The position numbers and the translations under genes were made by a program. 64,000 nt of DNA, taken from assembly GCA_020310875.1 (NCBI GenBank), contig CM035407.1, positions 221,238,496 through 221,302,495 of the forward strand. Reading direction: 5' to 3'. The stretch comes from Ceratopteris richardii. Its lineage: Eukaryota; Streptophyta; Polypodiopsida; Polypodiales; Pteridaceae. The notes under the pieces are model-generated. The model was given only the letters and a program-made list of their open reading frames with translations. It had not been told where the DNA came from and ran no database searches. Of the stretch, positions 11,514-22,445 are shown piece after piece. Each line of letters opens with the position of its first letter. The first letter of the stretch is position 1.

Positions 11514-13532
11514 CTATTGCTCATACTCGTATATATGTGGAACATAATCAACTAAGTTCACATTCTTTATTAGATCACTTTCAAGGTCATCAAATCTAGC
11601 GCTTGATAACATATCAGAATTTGACTTACCTGAAATATGAACTAACTCAGGATTTATGAACTTAATATATGAGATCCATCTAAGCATGGCTATATCAGGA
11701 GATGAAAAATTTGCTATCATTCCAATGAGAGGCAAACAATCAGTTTCAACTTTGACATTTGCACCAATGAAATATTCTTTGTCTGTTTTCAAAGTTGTTA
11801 CCATACCCCATAATTCTCGTTTGATCTGTGGATATTTTCGTTGTGTTTCATGTAAAATTTTGGCACCAAACCTAATTGCATATCTATTCCCTTTACTATC
11901 ATCTTGACTTATGATCCAACCTATACCAATAGGACTTGTATCAACAGTCAATATAATAGGTTTGTTAGCAGAATAGTCTACACGCTTAAGGATTGGAGCT
12001 TCAAGCAATAATTTGTTCAATTTACGCATAGCTTGATTGTGTTTGCCAGTCCAAATAAATTTTTGTTTCTTCCTCAACAAGTCATAAAGACAATCAGCAA
12101 CATGAGCAAAGTGTGGGATCCAAATAACATAAAAGATGCAAGCACCAAGAAATATACGTACCTCACTCACATTGTTACATGTTTCAGAAATCTTGCTAAT
12201 GGCATCAACTTTTTGTGGGTATGGCTTTCGACCATAATGGCCACATAAATGTCCAACAATAAGCACCTCGTTGACACCAGAAATAGATTTCTCTATGGAA
12301 AATGTGAGACCTACCTCTTCAAATCGTTGAAATATTCTTTCACAATCAGAGATATGATCAAGAACAAATTTACGACATCCAGATGAATCTAAAGTAATGT
12401 CCTTTGCACGTTCCTCACTCCCTTTAATTGGAATATCATCAATGAATGGCATGGTTATACGAGGGATAAATTCATGTAAGACCATATTCATAGCACTCAT
12501 CATATGAGCCACAGAATTAGTCGCTCCTTGAGGTAAAGTACACATTTGCACTAAGCCTAAAGGAGTTTTCATTGTGGTTATGTCACGACTATCAATTGCT
12601 AATTGGAACTGGTCATATCCCGAATATAAATCACCCATTGAATAGATAGAATGTCCTGAAAATGATTCAGCAAACTCATCTACAATGGGTCCTGTTCCTA
12701 CATTCCTTATGGTGACTTTATTGACAGGTTGGAGATCTTGAATAAAACGTAGTTTCCCATTCTTTTTAGGCACAATGAACCATCTCTTTGAGTAAGGTGC
12801 AAAAGATGGCTCTAAAATCCTCATGTTTATCTTCTCCTTAAGTAGTTTCATTAGCTCAGGTAAGTGAGCCTTTGGAACTGGTATAGGACGAAGATTCCAT
12901 GGAAAATGTAGAATAGTAAAGATTATCATGGGTGCAACTAGCTTAGGATCTACACAACCAATCTCATGAGGATACATAGTAAAGGCTTTTCCATGGCTAC
13001 GTATGACTCTCTCAAATTTATCTCTCTCTGCTGGCAAAAGAAAGTCATCATCTCTACCAATTTTCACCTGTTTGATTGTCTCATCCGTGATTGTATGTCC
13101 TATGTTTTTCTTATCCCGAAGAGTTGGATCATTTTTCACATCAATAATTTTTTCATTACTTCCTTGAGGTAATGGTTGAGCTATGGGTTTGATTTTTTTG
13201 TCTACAGTTTTGTACTTCGTTTCAACTAAGGCATCATGTGTTTGGTTAAATTTTGAGCACTTGTCAACATTGAGAGCATACTCTTGGATTAGAGCATACT
13301 CATCAAGGGAAGAAAGAAGAATAATATGGGAATTAAAATTTTGTTGAAGACATAACTCTAACTCCTCTAGAGTAGAGAAACAATGAGATGTTTCAATCAC
13401 ATGCTCAATGTTCTCATCATGTTCCATGATTTTGTTGTATTTATATATTTTTTGAGTTTTTTGGATAAAAGACTTGGACAATTGACTCTTATGAAGAAAA
13501 TCTAATCTAGAATGTGGAAAACAAAGTGTCAA
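11514..13532 (-). CDS. Reverse transcriptase-RNase H of gypsy F
   Basis: An open 672-codon frame. The polymerase part includes FIVPKKNGKLRFIQDLQPVN, YSMGDLYSGYDQFQLA, LPQGATNSVAHM and the catalytic box as MPFIDDIPIKG, so the usual Y-x-D-D is F-I-D-D. The RNase H part keeps its acidic residues in LTVDTSPIGIG, KRELWGM and VETDCLPLIG. The protein copies the element RNA into DNA and removes the RNA strand. The frame ends at a TAG at 11514 and continues in the same frame into integrase, so the stop is probably a mutation and the original product a polyprotein. The methionine at 13532 is only the first in the open stretch. Confidence 0.9.
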   Translation of the reverse strand: MTLCFPHSRLDFLHKSQLSKSFIQKTQKIYKYNKIMEHDENIEHVIETSHCFSTLEELELCLQQNFNSHIILLSSLDEYALIQEYALNVDKCSKFNQTHDALVETKYKTVDKKIKPIAQPLPQGSNEKIIDVKNDPTLRDKKNIGHTITDETIKQVKIGRDDDFLLPAERDKFERVIRSHGKAFTMYPHEIGCVDPKLVAPMIIFTILHFPWNLRPIPVPKAHLPELMKLLKEKINMRILEPSFAPYSKRWFIVPKKNGKLRFIQDLQPVNKVTIRNVGTGPIVDEFAESFSGHSIYSMGDLYSGYDQFQLAIDSRDITTMKTPLGLVQMCTLPQGATNSVAHMMSAMNMVLHEFIPRITMPFIDDIPIKGSEERAKDITLDSSGCRKFVLDHISDCERIFQRFEEVGLTFSIEKSISGVNEVLIVGHLCGHYGRKPYPQKVDAISKISETCNNVSEVRIFLGACIFYVIWIPHFAHVADCLYDLLRKKQKFIWTGKHNQAMRKLNKLLLEAPILKRVDYSANKPIILTVDTSPIGIGWIISQDDSKGNRYAIRFGAKILHETQRKYPQIKRELWGMVTTLKTDKEYFIGANVKVETDCLPLIGMIANFSSPDIAMLRWISYIKFINPELVHISGKSNSDMLSSARFDDLESDLIKNVNLVDYVPHIYEYEQ

Positions 13533-13603
13533 ACTATTGTACAGGTTGGCTGGTTGCGAGATGTCAAACCAATATCCACTGTTGTCCCGCTCAAAAATGG
13601 ATT

Positions 13604-14199
13604 CTATCCAAAATTTTGATCATATGTAGCTCCAAACATGAATCGAGGTGCACAATCACTACAAGCATGCTCATGACCTTGAGTAACAATTGGTTTCTTT
13701 CTAATTGAAAATCGATTCCTAGGATGATTCACTCCTACCGTCATGACTTGAAGTGATTGCATTCCATCCTTAGACTTAAATCTAGCATAGGTAGACCCAT
13801 CATCCATGGCTTTAGTTTCCATACGACTCTCACAAATAAAGGGTTGACCTAAGAGAACTTCATAGGAGCAATTACCTTGAATAAAAAGTAAAACTCTTCT
13901 GTGATTCCTCTTATGGATATGGGCACACTAGCACAAGCTCCATATAGGGTACCTACACCATCATCTGCAGTTCTCATACGCCATCCACAATCTTTATCTA
14001 TGGGCCATCGAAACTTATCATAGACTTCTCTTGAAATCACATTGATTTCGAAGCCGGAATCTACTAATGCATTTACATTGATAGTGTTCTTATCATTTCC
14101 TATTTTAACATGCATCTCTGATGTACCTCTAGACAAAAATTTTCTTTTAAAGTGACTTTCAGGATTGTTTTCATGATTTTCATGGTCAGGTTGAATAGG
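13604..14199 (-). pseudogene. Aspartic protease of gypsy F
   Basis: Retropepsin that cuts the polyprotein. The active-site motif is VDSGFEINVIS (about 14058-14090), and the other end of the domain, with GQPFICES, is at about 13815-13850. A frameshift near 13880 moves the reading into a second frame that continues past 13822 and stops at 13604. It joins the gag frame at its upstream end without a stop. Confidence 0.8.
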
Positions 14200-16371
14200 T
14201 CCTAAGAAATTTTTATTAACATTTACTTCATCATCATCAAAGTCCTCTTCATCAGATTCATCAAAGTTTAAGGCTTCATTCATAGCTTGATCTTGATCTA
14301 GAGAATCTTGCATCTCACTATCTAGATTAAGCGGAAACCTCTTCCTTTTAATTAGGCCGATAAAGTTATCTTTTAAAACAGGCTTTGCAATAGAGAAAAC
14401 TTGTTCTAAAGACATAGTCACTTGACTCTTAATCAAAATGTCATCTAAAATCTCCATAGGATCTATTTTTCTCTCAATTTTTGAAATCAAGATGGCTTTA
14501 GGCTTTCTCTTTGGTTTCTTTTGTTTTTGCTCAGGATCTTGTTTTTGTTCATGTTCTCGTGTTTGTTCTTCAGTTTGTTTTGATTGTTCTTTTTTACTTA
14601 AAGGCTTTGGTTCTGTTTTTCTTTGCGTTGTCTTCTTCCCTTTTTGTTTCTCCTCTTGTTTTTGTTCATTGGGTTGCGATTCTTGTTTTTTATCTTTGGA
14701 TTGTGATGTTTCTCCTTGCTCTATGATTGTTTCTATTCCCTCTGAGGTTTGTTTTCGAGTCACTCTTCTTTCACTAGGCTCAACTTCATCTATTTTTTGT
14801 TTTTCTTCTACATTGGATATATGAGAAATAAGATATTGATCTTCTATCGGTGATTCCCAAGCCGTTATTCTCTTAATCTCATCTCGTGCTCTTACTAAAG
14901 CCTCTATGGAAAAATCACCTTCCTTTGTCGGTTTACTTGATTCTACTTGTTGCTCATCAAGAGCTTCTAGTTTCACTCCTCTAGTTCCTACATCCATTAT
15001 GGTTATATTTTCATAGTGTTTTTTCATTCCTCCCTTACCATAATTTCCTTGCAAAGGTAGCCTAGATCGATAGTCACAGATTTTCTTGTCTATGTCTACT
15101 ACTAGTCGTTGCTCCTTAGCAGCATTCAATAGTTCACAATCTCTCAAAAAGTGCTCTAACGAATCACACGAAGGACACCTACGAGGGCCACACACAAAAC
15201 CATTTTGATTTTGAGGATTTTGATTAACTTGTGGTGGGAAATTTTGAAATTGAGGATTTTGTTGATAAGGTATTGCTTGAACAGGATAATTAGGATTTTG
15301 AAAAGGCAATTGATGTATTTGAGGAGCTTGGGGAGAAACATGTGGTACTTGAGGTGCAAGAGGAGCTTCCATATTAGACGGTTGATGATTCTGAAAATTT
15401 TGATTTTGAGGATTTTGAAAAGCTATTTGAGAAGCTTGAGGATACATGTTTTGATACATTTGATGATTTTGCACATGAGGATGAGGATTTTGCATTGAAG
15501 GATTATGCATTGGAGGAACTTGATATGCTTGAGTAGGAGCTACTTGAGGATTTTGATTGGTAGCTATAACATGTTGATTAGGCTCTTAAAAAGGCATTGG
15601 GATCATTTGATTTTGGAAAGTTTTGGTGTAATTAGATTGTAAAGCATCTATAGTCTTGGCCAAATTGGATTGTGTAGCAATAAGGCTTTCCATTTGCTTA
15701 GTGAGAATTTCCACTTGAGATTGTTCAACTACACTTTTATTTGGCTCTACTTTAAAACCTTGAGTAGGCTCCATAATTTGAGGAATAAGAGTAGAGTCAA
15801 AAATCATAGCATGGGATTGTTCTCTAACTTGCTCCTTAGTTTGTGGAAGGCTAGCTTGAGGATGACTAGTTTGCTCATAAAGCATGGATTGTCTTTGATG
15901 TCTATGGGCTACAACCTCTACTACTTTATGCACTTTTTGCCAATTGTTAGTAAGACCATAGCGCTTATCCGGTTCTTCTAATCGCCATTCAACTTCCCTA
16001 CGAGTTTCAAGATGAAGAAGCTTAAGAAAATTGATCACAAGATTAGGTTCCAAAGTTATCTTATCCTCATCAGGAAGTTGATCATAACGTCTAATATACT
16101 CATTTTGTAAGTGAGTAATAGATCTACTAGGCTTTGGTGAATTGACCCATCGGAAGAATCCATCTCGATTATGTTGGTTATAATCTTCAAGATAGAATTC
16201 TTTGAGCATCTCCTTTTTAAAATCACTCCAAGGAAGACTATCATATTGAGTGACACGGTTTATGATAGAGCTATCAACAATTCGTTCAAAGAATGATATC
16301 AAAAGATCTTCGGGAAGACCAAAAATCATAGCTTGCTCTTCAAACAAATCTAATTGTGATGTTGATGCCAT
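14200..16371 (-). pseudogene. Gag (capsid and nucleocapsid) of gypsy F
   Basis: Starts at the ATG at 16371. The capsid-like part (first 260 codons) contains IVDSSIINRVTQYDSLPW and WRLEEPDKRYGLTNNWQK. It is followed by a Gln/Asn/Pro-rich stretch and one zinc knuckle CPSCDSLEHFLRDC (C-x2-C-x4-H-x4-C). A long Lys/Glu/Gln-rich segment then leads into protease. One TAA at 15586-15588 interrupts an otherwise continuous frame; the codons before and after it read on in the same frame. Gag packages the RNA into particles. Confidence 0.87.
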
Positions 16372-16677
16372 TGAATTTTCCCTTCTCTCTCAACATAGAA
16401 GAGAGTATTCTTTGGCCTTGTTTCTCAACAGTAAGGGATTTGAAACCTTCCTCCATCTTAGGTGAATAAGCAAGTGATGCACGATTGTCTAGATCTCTCA
16501 CAAATGTGTTTACTTCACAACAAAGATGTGCACGATACTGTGAGAAATCCAGTGCAACACTCAAGACTGATGATAATGATATGATGAGGATGAAAAATAT
16601 GAAACAAAAAATATGGATCACAACCTCCTAACAAGATCATAAGCAAATGCCGCAAAGCGTTTCACGTCGGGTTCAAA
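16372..16677 (-). other. Leader and primer-site region of gypsy F
   Basis: About 300 bp between the 5' LTR and gag. Immediately after the LTR end (TTCCACA, minus strand) comes TTTGAACCCGACGTGAAACG, which resembles the complement of a tRNA 3' half and is the place where a tRNA primer should bind. I cannot name the tRNA. Confidence 0.5.
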
Positions 16678-18813
16678 TGTGGAAATGATCGCAATCCGGG
16701 TGGATTAGGTCCGGTCGTGGCACACACAGGGTGTATGAAGCTAATGAATGTTGGAAGGTTTAAGGATGTGAAAGCGAAATTAATGTTGAGTATGGAGAAG
16801 AGAGAGATGTTGAAATGATTATGGGAATGGGAATGTAGGAGTGCAAGTTAGATTGATGAACATGAATGATAAGAATGAAAGAGAACCATACATACGAATC
16901 AAATTTGGAAGGAAGAATGGTCCATTGAAGGAGCTTCTTAAACACTTCCTAATTCTAATCCATATGCATAGTCTTCTTTGGATGATATGTATGCATGACG
17001 AGAATAGATGGAATCCTTACACATAAATCAGTTTAGAAAGGAAGAATGGTCCAATATTGGAGCTTCTTATACACTTTCAGAAACTAATCAATATGTATGG
17101 GTATGTATGGATTATATGCATGCAAGTGAATTATGATGATAGAGTTTACTCACAAGATCAATGAAACATCCTCACTGGTTCAACCCAATACTGCGGAGCC
17201 TTCTCACACATAGAAGAAAATAGAAGACATGTAAAAATACTTAAGAGCCTGAGAGACGAGACAAGAGACAAGTGACAAGTGACATGAATTAAAAGGATTT
17301 GAATTAAGATACATGTATAAGATCGTCATGATACGTCAAGCTAAGCATTGTACTGATCAAAGGCGGTTCTGACATTCAAACCATGATAGTTCAACCGAAT
17401 GTCATACGTAAGAAGGTGAGTTCCACTTCATTGACCCTATGTATGTCTAGGCTCGTAACGTCTAACTAAAGAAGTCTAAGACTCATTAAAACCAGCTCTA
17501 ACTCACTCACACGCTCCACCAAGGGTAAGTCAAGATAGAGATGCTGGTTTCAAGAGCCTATCCTAGATTGGAGTTCTAACTTAAATTTGAAATTAGGTAC
17601 TATACTCATACTAGCCCACCTTGGATCCTCACTCGCTCAACCGAGGGTGATCGTCTCAAGGAAACCGTAAGCTAGCATGAGCCCTATGGATGCTTAACAA
17701 TGATGCTCTAGGAGTTTGGAGGGGGGTTTATATAGTTTTTTGAATGAATTTGGGCCCTTGGATCTAGAGAAATCAACTCTCAACTATAGGATCACTACTT
17801 TCGATTACAACCATTTGATTAATCAAATCAATGGCTTGGCATTGTTCTTTCTATCAAATCTAGTGTAAAGGAGTGAAATTTAGGCGCCTTCATTCTCCAC
17901 CATTGGATCTGGGGATGATCTGGACTGTCGGATCAGTGTTGATATCAATTCAGATAAGATAAGCCACTATTTTTGGAGAAACTTTGCCTTATTGATCTTT
18001 AACTATCCAGAAAGTCTTCTTTGATGAAAAAACTCGTGGATCCTCCTTCCTTTATGCTTTAGTGCATCTCCACCCTTGAATATGAGCTCATCTTGACCGT
18101 ACAACATGGTTCAATCATATTTTGCCGTGTGGCAGCCCTTCAAGCCTTCAATTTTCTTATTCTAGAAAATTGCGGTGACGTTGAAAACTGGATTTTGTGC
18201 TCTTTGACCCTTCAAATATCCTTTGATGAAGATAAAAGTTTGTAGGACTATGTTTTGAAAGACCTCCTTTAGGAATATGCAAAAAAAAACTCCCATCTGA
18301 ATCTTCCTTGTACAAGTTTGACTATATTTGGAAGCTTGCAACGTGGCATTAAGGTGTCTAGGAAGCTCTGATAGCCTTGAAACTTTGTACAAATATGTAG
18401 CCACATATGATCTCTATACATGCCAAACCATATGGCTAACAAAAATTCCTATACAAAATTTTGTAGGGTCTAAGTGAAAAAATTACATTTTTTACAAAAT
18501 GCACATGGCATATCAATGTGCTAGAAAATCCATTTTCATGTGAAATTCGGGCTATAGACTGCCTTTGATAGGCTTTACAAGTATATGAATTCTCATGTGA
18601 TTTGGAGACATTGAAAATTTTGCCCTAATTTCCAGACTTTGACGAGCTTTGACTGCTACCTTGGATTTGCTCGATTTCTTCCAAAGTTTGCATGTGAACT
18701 CCCTTTGACATCCTTAATGCATCTTGGAATTCTCAGGGAATTTTGGCTACCTTCATTGAATGTGTTTCTTGTAGGCCTTCATGAGTGAGAGAGGAGAGAA
18801 AATCTCGAGGACA
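16678..18813 (-). mobile_element. 5' LTR of gypsy F
   Basis: The upstream 2.1-kb LTR on the minus strand, the promoter copy. It begins TGTCCTCGAG at 18813 against the split integrase of E. Confidence 0.93.
17726..17735 (-). promoter_or_regulatory. Probable TATA box in the 5' LTR of gypsy F
   Basis: The minus strand reads CTATATAAAC, followed by a C-rich run. The same sequence is present in the 3' LTR near 7886-7900. It is a typical core promoter position inside a plant LTR, inferred from sequence only. Confidence 0.5.
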
Positions 18814-19035
18814 TCGTTGTAAAGGCTGACCAGAACGCTGACATGCATCACACTGCCGCACGTATTGGGTTACATCACGGTACATTGTAGGCCACCATAA
18901 ACCACTCTGTAGGATCTTCCGGTGTGTCAGGTCAATCGCAAAATGGCCTCTGGTTGGGGCAGCATGGGCCATGGTAATCACTGAAGCAACTTTGTTTGGG
19001 GGAACACATCTGAGTAGTACTCCGGAGTGATCCAT
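18814..19035 (-). pseudogene. Integrase N-terminal H2C2 domain, gypsy E
   Basis: The zinc-binding start of the integrase, with GVLLRCVPPNK, the His pair in MAHAAPTRGHFAI and the Cys pair in CDACQRSG. It ends where gypsy F inserted; the catalytic core is at 5920-6841. RNase H lies just upstream on the minus strand. Confidence 0.88.
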
Positions 19036-19089
19036 GTAATATAACTGCCCGACAATTATCCAAAATTGCCGACTATATGTTTCTAGTCT

Positions 19090-19625
19090 TCATCGAGCAG
19101 TTGAAGAGATCGTACCAGGCAGACATCCACTAGTCAAGAATAGAAGCAAGGTATTATAGTAAGAAGAGGGTACCGACAATTCCTGTTGATCATCCTGTAT
19201 TATCTCTGCTGCATAAATAGCCGGTGTAGTATCATCAACTCCTTCTAGAATTTCATCGGAATCCAACCGAGAGAGAAAGTCAGCAAGTGCGTGTGCTGAC
19301 CCTGGTCGATGTACTACTGAATAATCAAACTCTTGGAGCAGTAATACCCATCGTGATAGCCGTCCCCCTAGATGTTGTTGGCGCACAAGGTACACCAATG
19401 CTGCATGATCTACGTGGAAGGTGAAGCGGTGTCCCAGTAAATAATGCGGGAATTTCTTCACAGAATACACTAAGCCAAGGCATTCTCGTTCAGTAACTGA
19501 ATAGTTGCGCTCTGTCGGGGCAATCTGCGGTTCGCATAATATATGGGACAAAACCATTTATCTGTCTGCTGCATAGCACGCTGCCAATAACAATGTCGGA
19601 AGCATCCACAAAGATGTGAAATGGC
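19090..19625 (-). pseudogene. RNase H of gypsy E
   Basis: Degrades RNA in the RNA-DNA hybrid. Acidic residues are visible in FHIFVDASD (near 19610), TERECLGLVYSVKKF and FHVDHAALVYLV, with the end of the domain at GSAHALADFLSRLD. The start lies in a different frame from the rest (19557 onward). Upstream it is fused directly to a truncated reverse transcriptase. Confidence 0.87.
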
Positions 19626-19631
19626 AATTCC

Positions 19632-20230
19632 CTATCTCATAAATGTAGTGAGATAGGGAGAGAAAATTTCCTGCATGCAACGTTGAAACGTACTTGGAGT
19701 ATTGCACAGACCAAACCACATTATTGTACACGCATAGACACCCCAGTTGGTAATAAATGCGGTCTTTGGAATGTCTTGCTCCGTCATTCGGACTTGATTA
19801 TAGCCATAGTATCCATCCAGAAAGGAATACATCTCTCGACCGGCCACATCATCTAACATTGTATCCAGGAACGGCAGCGGAAATGGATGAGGTACGATAG
19901 CTGCGTTTAGTTTCCGGTAGTCTACACATATCCGTAATTGCTTATTCTTCTTCGGTACTATGACAATGGGGGAAATCCACTCTGCATGCTCGATAGGCAC
20001 AATAAACCCCACCTTCAGCAATCGATCCAATTCTGCTAACTTGGGCCGCATAGTTAGGATTCATCATATAGCTTGGTTGTTTGATAGGTCGGGCATTTGG
20101 TATCAAACACCACCCTGTGTTGATAAATCCGCGGGTCCAACCCCTTCATATCCCGATAATCCCATGCAAAAACGTCAGAGAATTCTTGTAGCAATTGCAA
20201 CAAGTTATCTTGGAAGGTCTCGAATAGTCC
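19632..20230 (-). pseudogene. Reverse transcriptase of gypsy E, catalytic region deleted
   Basis: Keeps FSDVFAWDYRDMKGLDP (near 20170), ISPIVIVPKKNKQLRICVDY, YSFLDGYYGYNQVRM and NTPSTFQRCM. After IFSPYLTTFMR the sequence jumps to RNase H within about 20 bases. The Y-x-D-D box, the connection and the thumb (roughly 100 residues) are missing. A short inverted repeat CCTATCTCA...TGAGATAGG sits at the junction (19632-19658). There is a frameshift near 20055. This copy cannot encode an active polymerase. Confidence 0.88.
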
Positions 20231-20245
20231 CGCCTTAATTTTTAC

Positions 20246-20994
20246 TCATCGTGGGTTGATTTCATCACCTAAATGGCAGGTAATCAATTGATCTTCCGGT
20301 ACGTAAAACTGCCGTGGCATCTCCAAATCATCTCCTGACTGAAGTAATTGTTGGAGCATCGTATCATCCAAGGTCTGTTTTGTACTTGACTCGTGCTCAC
20401 CGGTCAGTGGTACCACCATACAAGCTGCCGAACTCCAGTTATCAGCTACCGTTTGTAAATCCACAGTGCCAAGTGCCATCAGATCCTTGTTGGCTTTAAG
20501 AAAAGTTTCCTCTTCATCATCGGAGAGACCATCCAACATGCATACAGGCTCCGCTAGATATGGTCGTGCATGTAAGTCACAAGGTTTCATATTATCCAGT
20601 GGAACAATATATTTTTGGTGGTTATTTTTAAAAACTAATTCATGTGCTGACCAGTCGTGCACTACCTTAGCTTGTTTTAGCTAGGGATGTCCAAAGAGCA
20701 AATTGTAGTCCAGGCTAGATTCTGGTAAGTCGAGCACAATGAAGGTCATTTTGAAGATAGCACCTTGTAGAGTAATCGGAATGTCTCACACCAAGCCCAC
20801 CGGATGACTCGAGATTGATCAAACATGCGTACATAGAATTGAACAGGTTCAATTTGCATCCAACCCATCCGTTTGCAAAGTGTTGCTATTGCTATGTTTA
20901 CACCAGATCCGCCATCAATTAAGACTTGTGTGATTTTATGGTTTTTGTACCATACCGTAATTAGTGGTACCATATGGTCCACCATTGGGTCCAA
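20246..20994 (-). pseudogene. Aspartic protease and linker of gypsy E
   Basis: The protease active-site region reads VLIDGGSGVNIAIATL, so the usual Asp-Ser/Thr-Gly is Asp-Gly-Gly here. A 138-codon open stretch follows, acidic, containing LDGLSDDEEETFLKANKDL, which links protease to reverse transcriptase as in plant gypsy elements of the type with a long spacer. The two parts are in different frames. Confidence 0.7.
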
Positions 20995-22445
20995 TTCCGA
21001 TTGGATTGTGGCTATTGCGAGAGCACTCGAGGATCCTGGATTGACTTGCTGTTAGAACTGTTGACACACTCCAGGGACCAAAGCCAATAATTGACCCAAG
21101 GGCAATGTAATTGATGCCTTGGACAAAACATCCCATACCAAATCAGTATTGGTTGTTTCCTGTACGGTCTTCGGTATGGACTCCGGTACTGTGTGAGTCA
21201 GGTTTCACCCTTCTGGTACTTTTGGCGGTATGTTGTGCTGTGTCATCAAAACTGGATTAGGGAAAATAGCTTGTTCTTGGGTTGCCCACTTGCTTGCTTT
21301 TGTAAACACCTTCTGTTGTTCACGAATTCTAGGTTTGAAAATCTCTGCAGCTAGCTATAGTTGCTTTCCTGAACGTGTTTGCACTGCTGCTGTTTGAGTC
21401 TCGACTGCTGATATATACACCATATTTGCCATCAGGTGTTGTCGTTCCTTTTTCTTTTTATCGTACTCCGCCGCATCTTTGTAGTACCTACGGATATGTC
21501 CTATTTCACTGTAAAAATGACATTTAGGTGGTGGAACAGATGCACCTTCACGTGCTATACCCGCATTCCACTGAGTTTGCCCAAATTTAGTTAACCATCC
21601 TCCTCGATAATTCCTGTATCTCTGGTACAGGGTATTCCTCATCTGTGGTGGTACATAATGGCTGGCGAGCTGCCCTTGTTCTTGAATGATTGCATTAACA
21701 GCTGCTCTATTTTGTACCTTTGCATTATACAGGCAAATCTCAGTAGTGTGGTCTGTTGTATGGCAAATGGCACAATGCATTTGATTCAGAGTGCATGTTG
21801 AGCTGCTATGCCCTGGATTTTTGCATTTGGTATAGTAAATTTGTTTCAAAGGATCCTTGCTGGATTGCCTAGACGCTTTCAGCCACTCTAAGATCTTCAG
21901 TGAATCCACCCACTTTATTTTCTAACTATAAATCCATTGCAATTACAACATCCAGGGTCATTCCTCCCACACAATGGATACTCATGATCTGTTTCAATTG
22001 GGCATTTAATCCGTTTATAAACCACTGAGTAATAACATCGTCCGGTAAATTGGCATGCGCTGGTGGTAACTATCGTAAATGAGTCCGAAATAGCATGGCA
22101 TAATCCTGTACATTTTGGTGTGGCTTCTGCCTGTTATTCTGTAGATAATCAAAAATTTCAGCTGGATTTTTCTTTAACCAAAACCGTTGCAGAAAGGCAT
22201 CCTTCACATCATCATACTGTCGGAAGTGGTTCAAATCATATTCGGTTAACCATCATGCAGCTTCATTAACTAGTTGACTGGAACACAATAGCTTTATACG
22301 CAGGGACTGATGGGTAATTCAAAACTGCATAATTAATCTCAAAGGTCCGCACATGCACGTCGGGATCGTCTCCCAGAAAACCTCCAAATTTTTTGTATGT
22401 GACCCCTGCTGGTATTGGATGCGATGGAACAATCTGTTGCTGTTA
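20995..22445 (-). pseudogene. Gag capsid and nucleocapsid of gypsy E
   Basis: A decayed capsid-like region (about 21910-22440) in which the frame changes several times, followed by an open stretch at 21355-21909. That stretch has Cys/His clusters CTLNQMHCAICHTTDHTTEI and CHFYSEIGHIRRYYKD. The first is a double Cys/His motif and the second has lost the second Cys of a zinc knuckle (C-x-F-Y). 20995-21354 is decayed sequence leading to protease. Confidence 0.7.

Larger units (their letters stand above)
6842..18813 (-). mobile_element. Gypsy element F (minus strand), nested in the integrase of E
   Basis: A nearly complete 12-kb Ty3/gypsy element with unusually long LTRs of about 2.1 kb (6842-8953 and 16678-18813), ends TGTC...CACA in element orientation. 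Internal order on the minus strand: 5' LTR, leader, gag with one zinc knuckle, protease, RT-RNase H, integrase, about 1.2 kb without genes, purine tract, 3' LTR. The two LTRs are very similar, more so by eye than those of E, consistent with F being the younger insertion. Flanks are TCGC on the left and TCGT on the right, an imperfect target duplication. Reading frames are mostly intact apart from four nonsense codons and a few frameshifts. Confidence 0.93.

Noticed and set aside
14438-14824. Plus-strand Cys/Phe-rich open frame
   Set aside because: Antisense shadow of the Lys/Glu/Gln-rich part of gag F.
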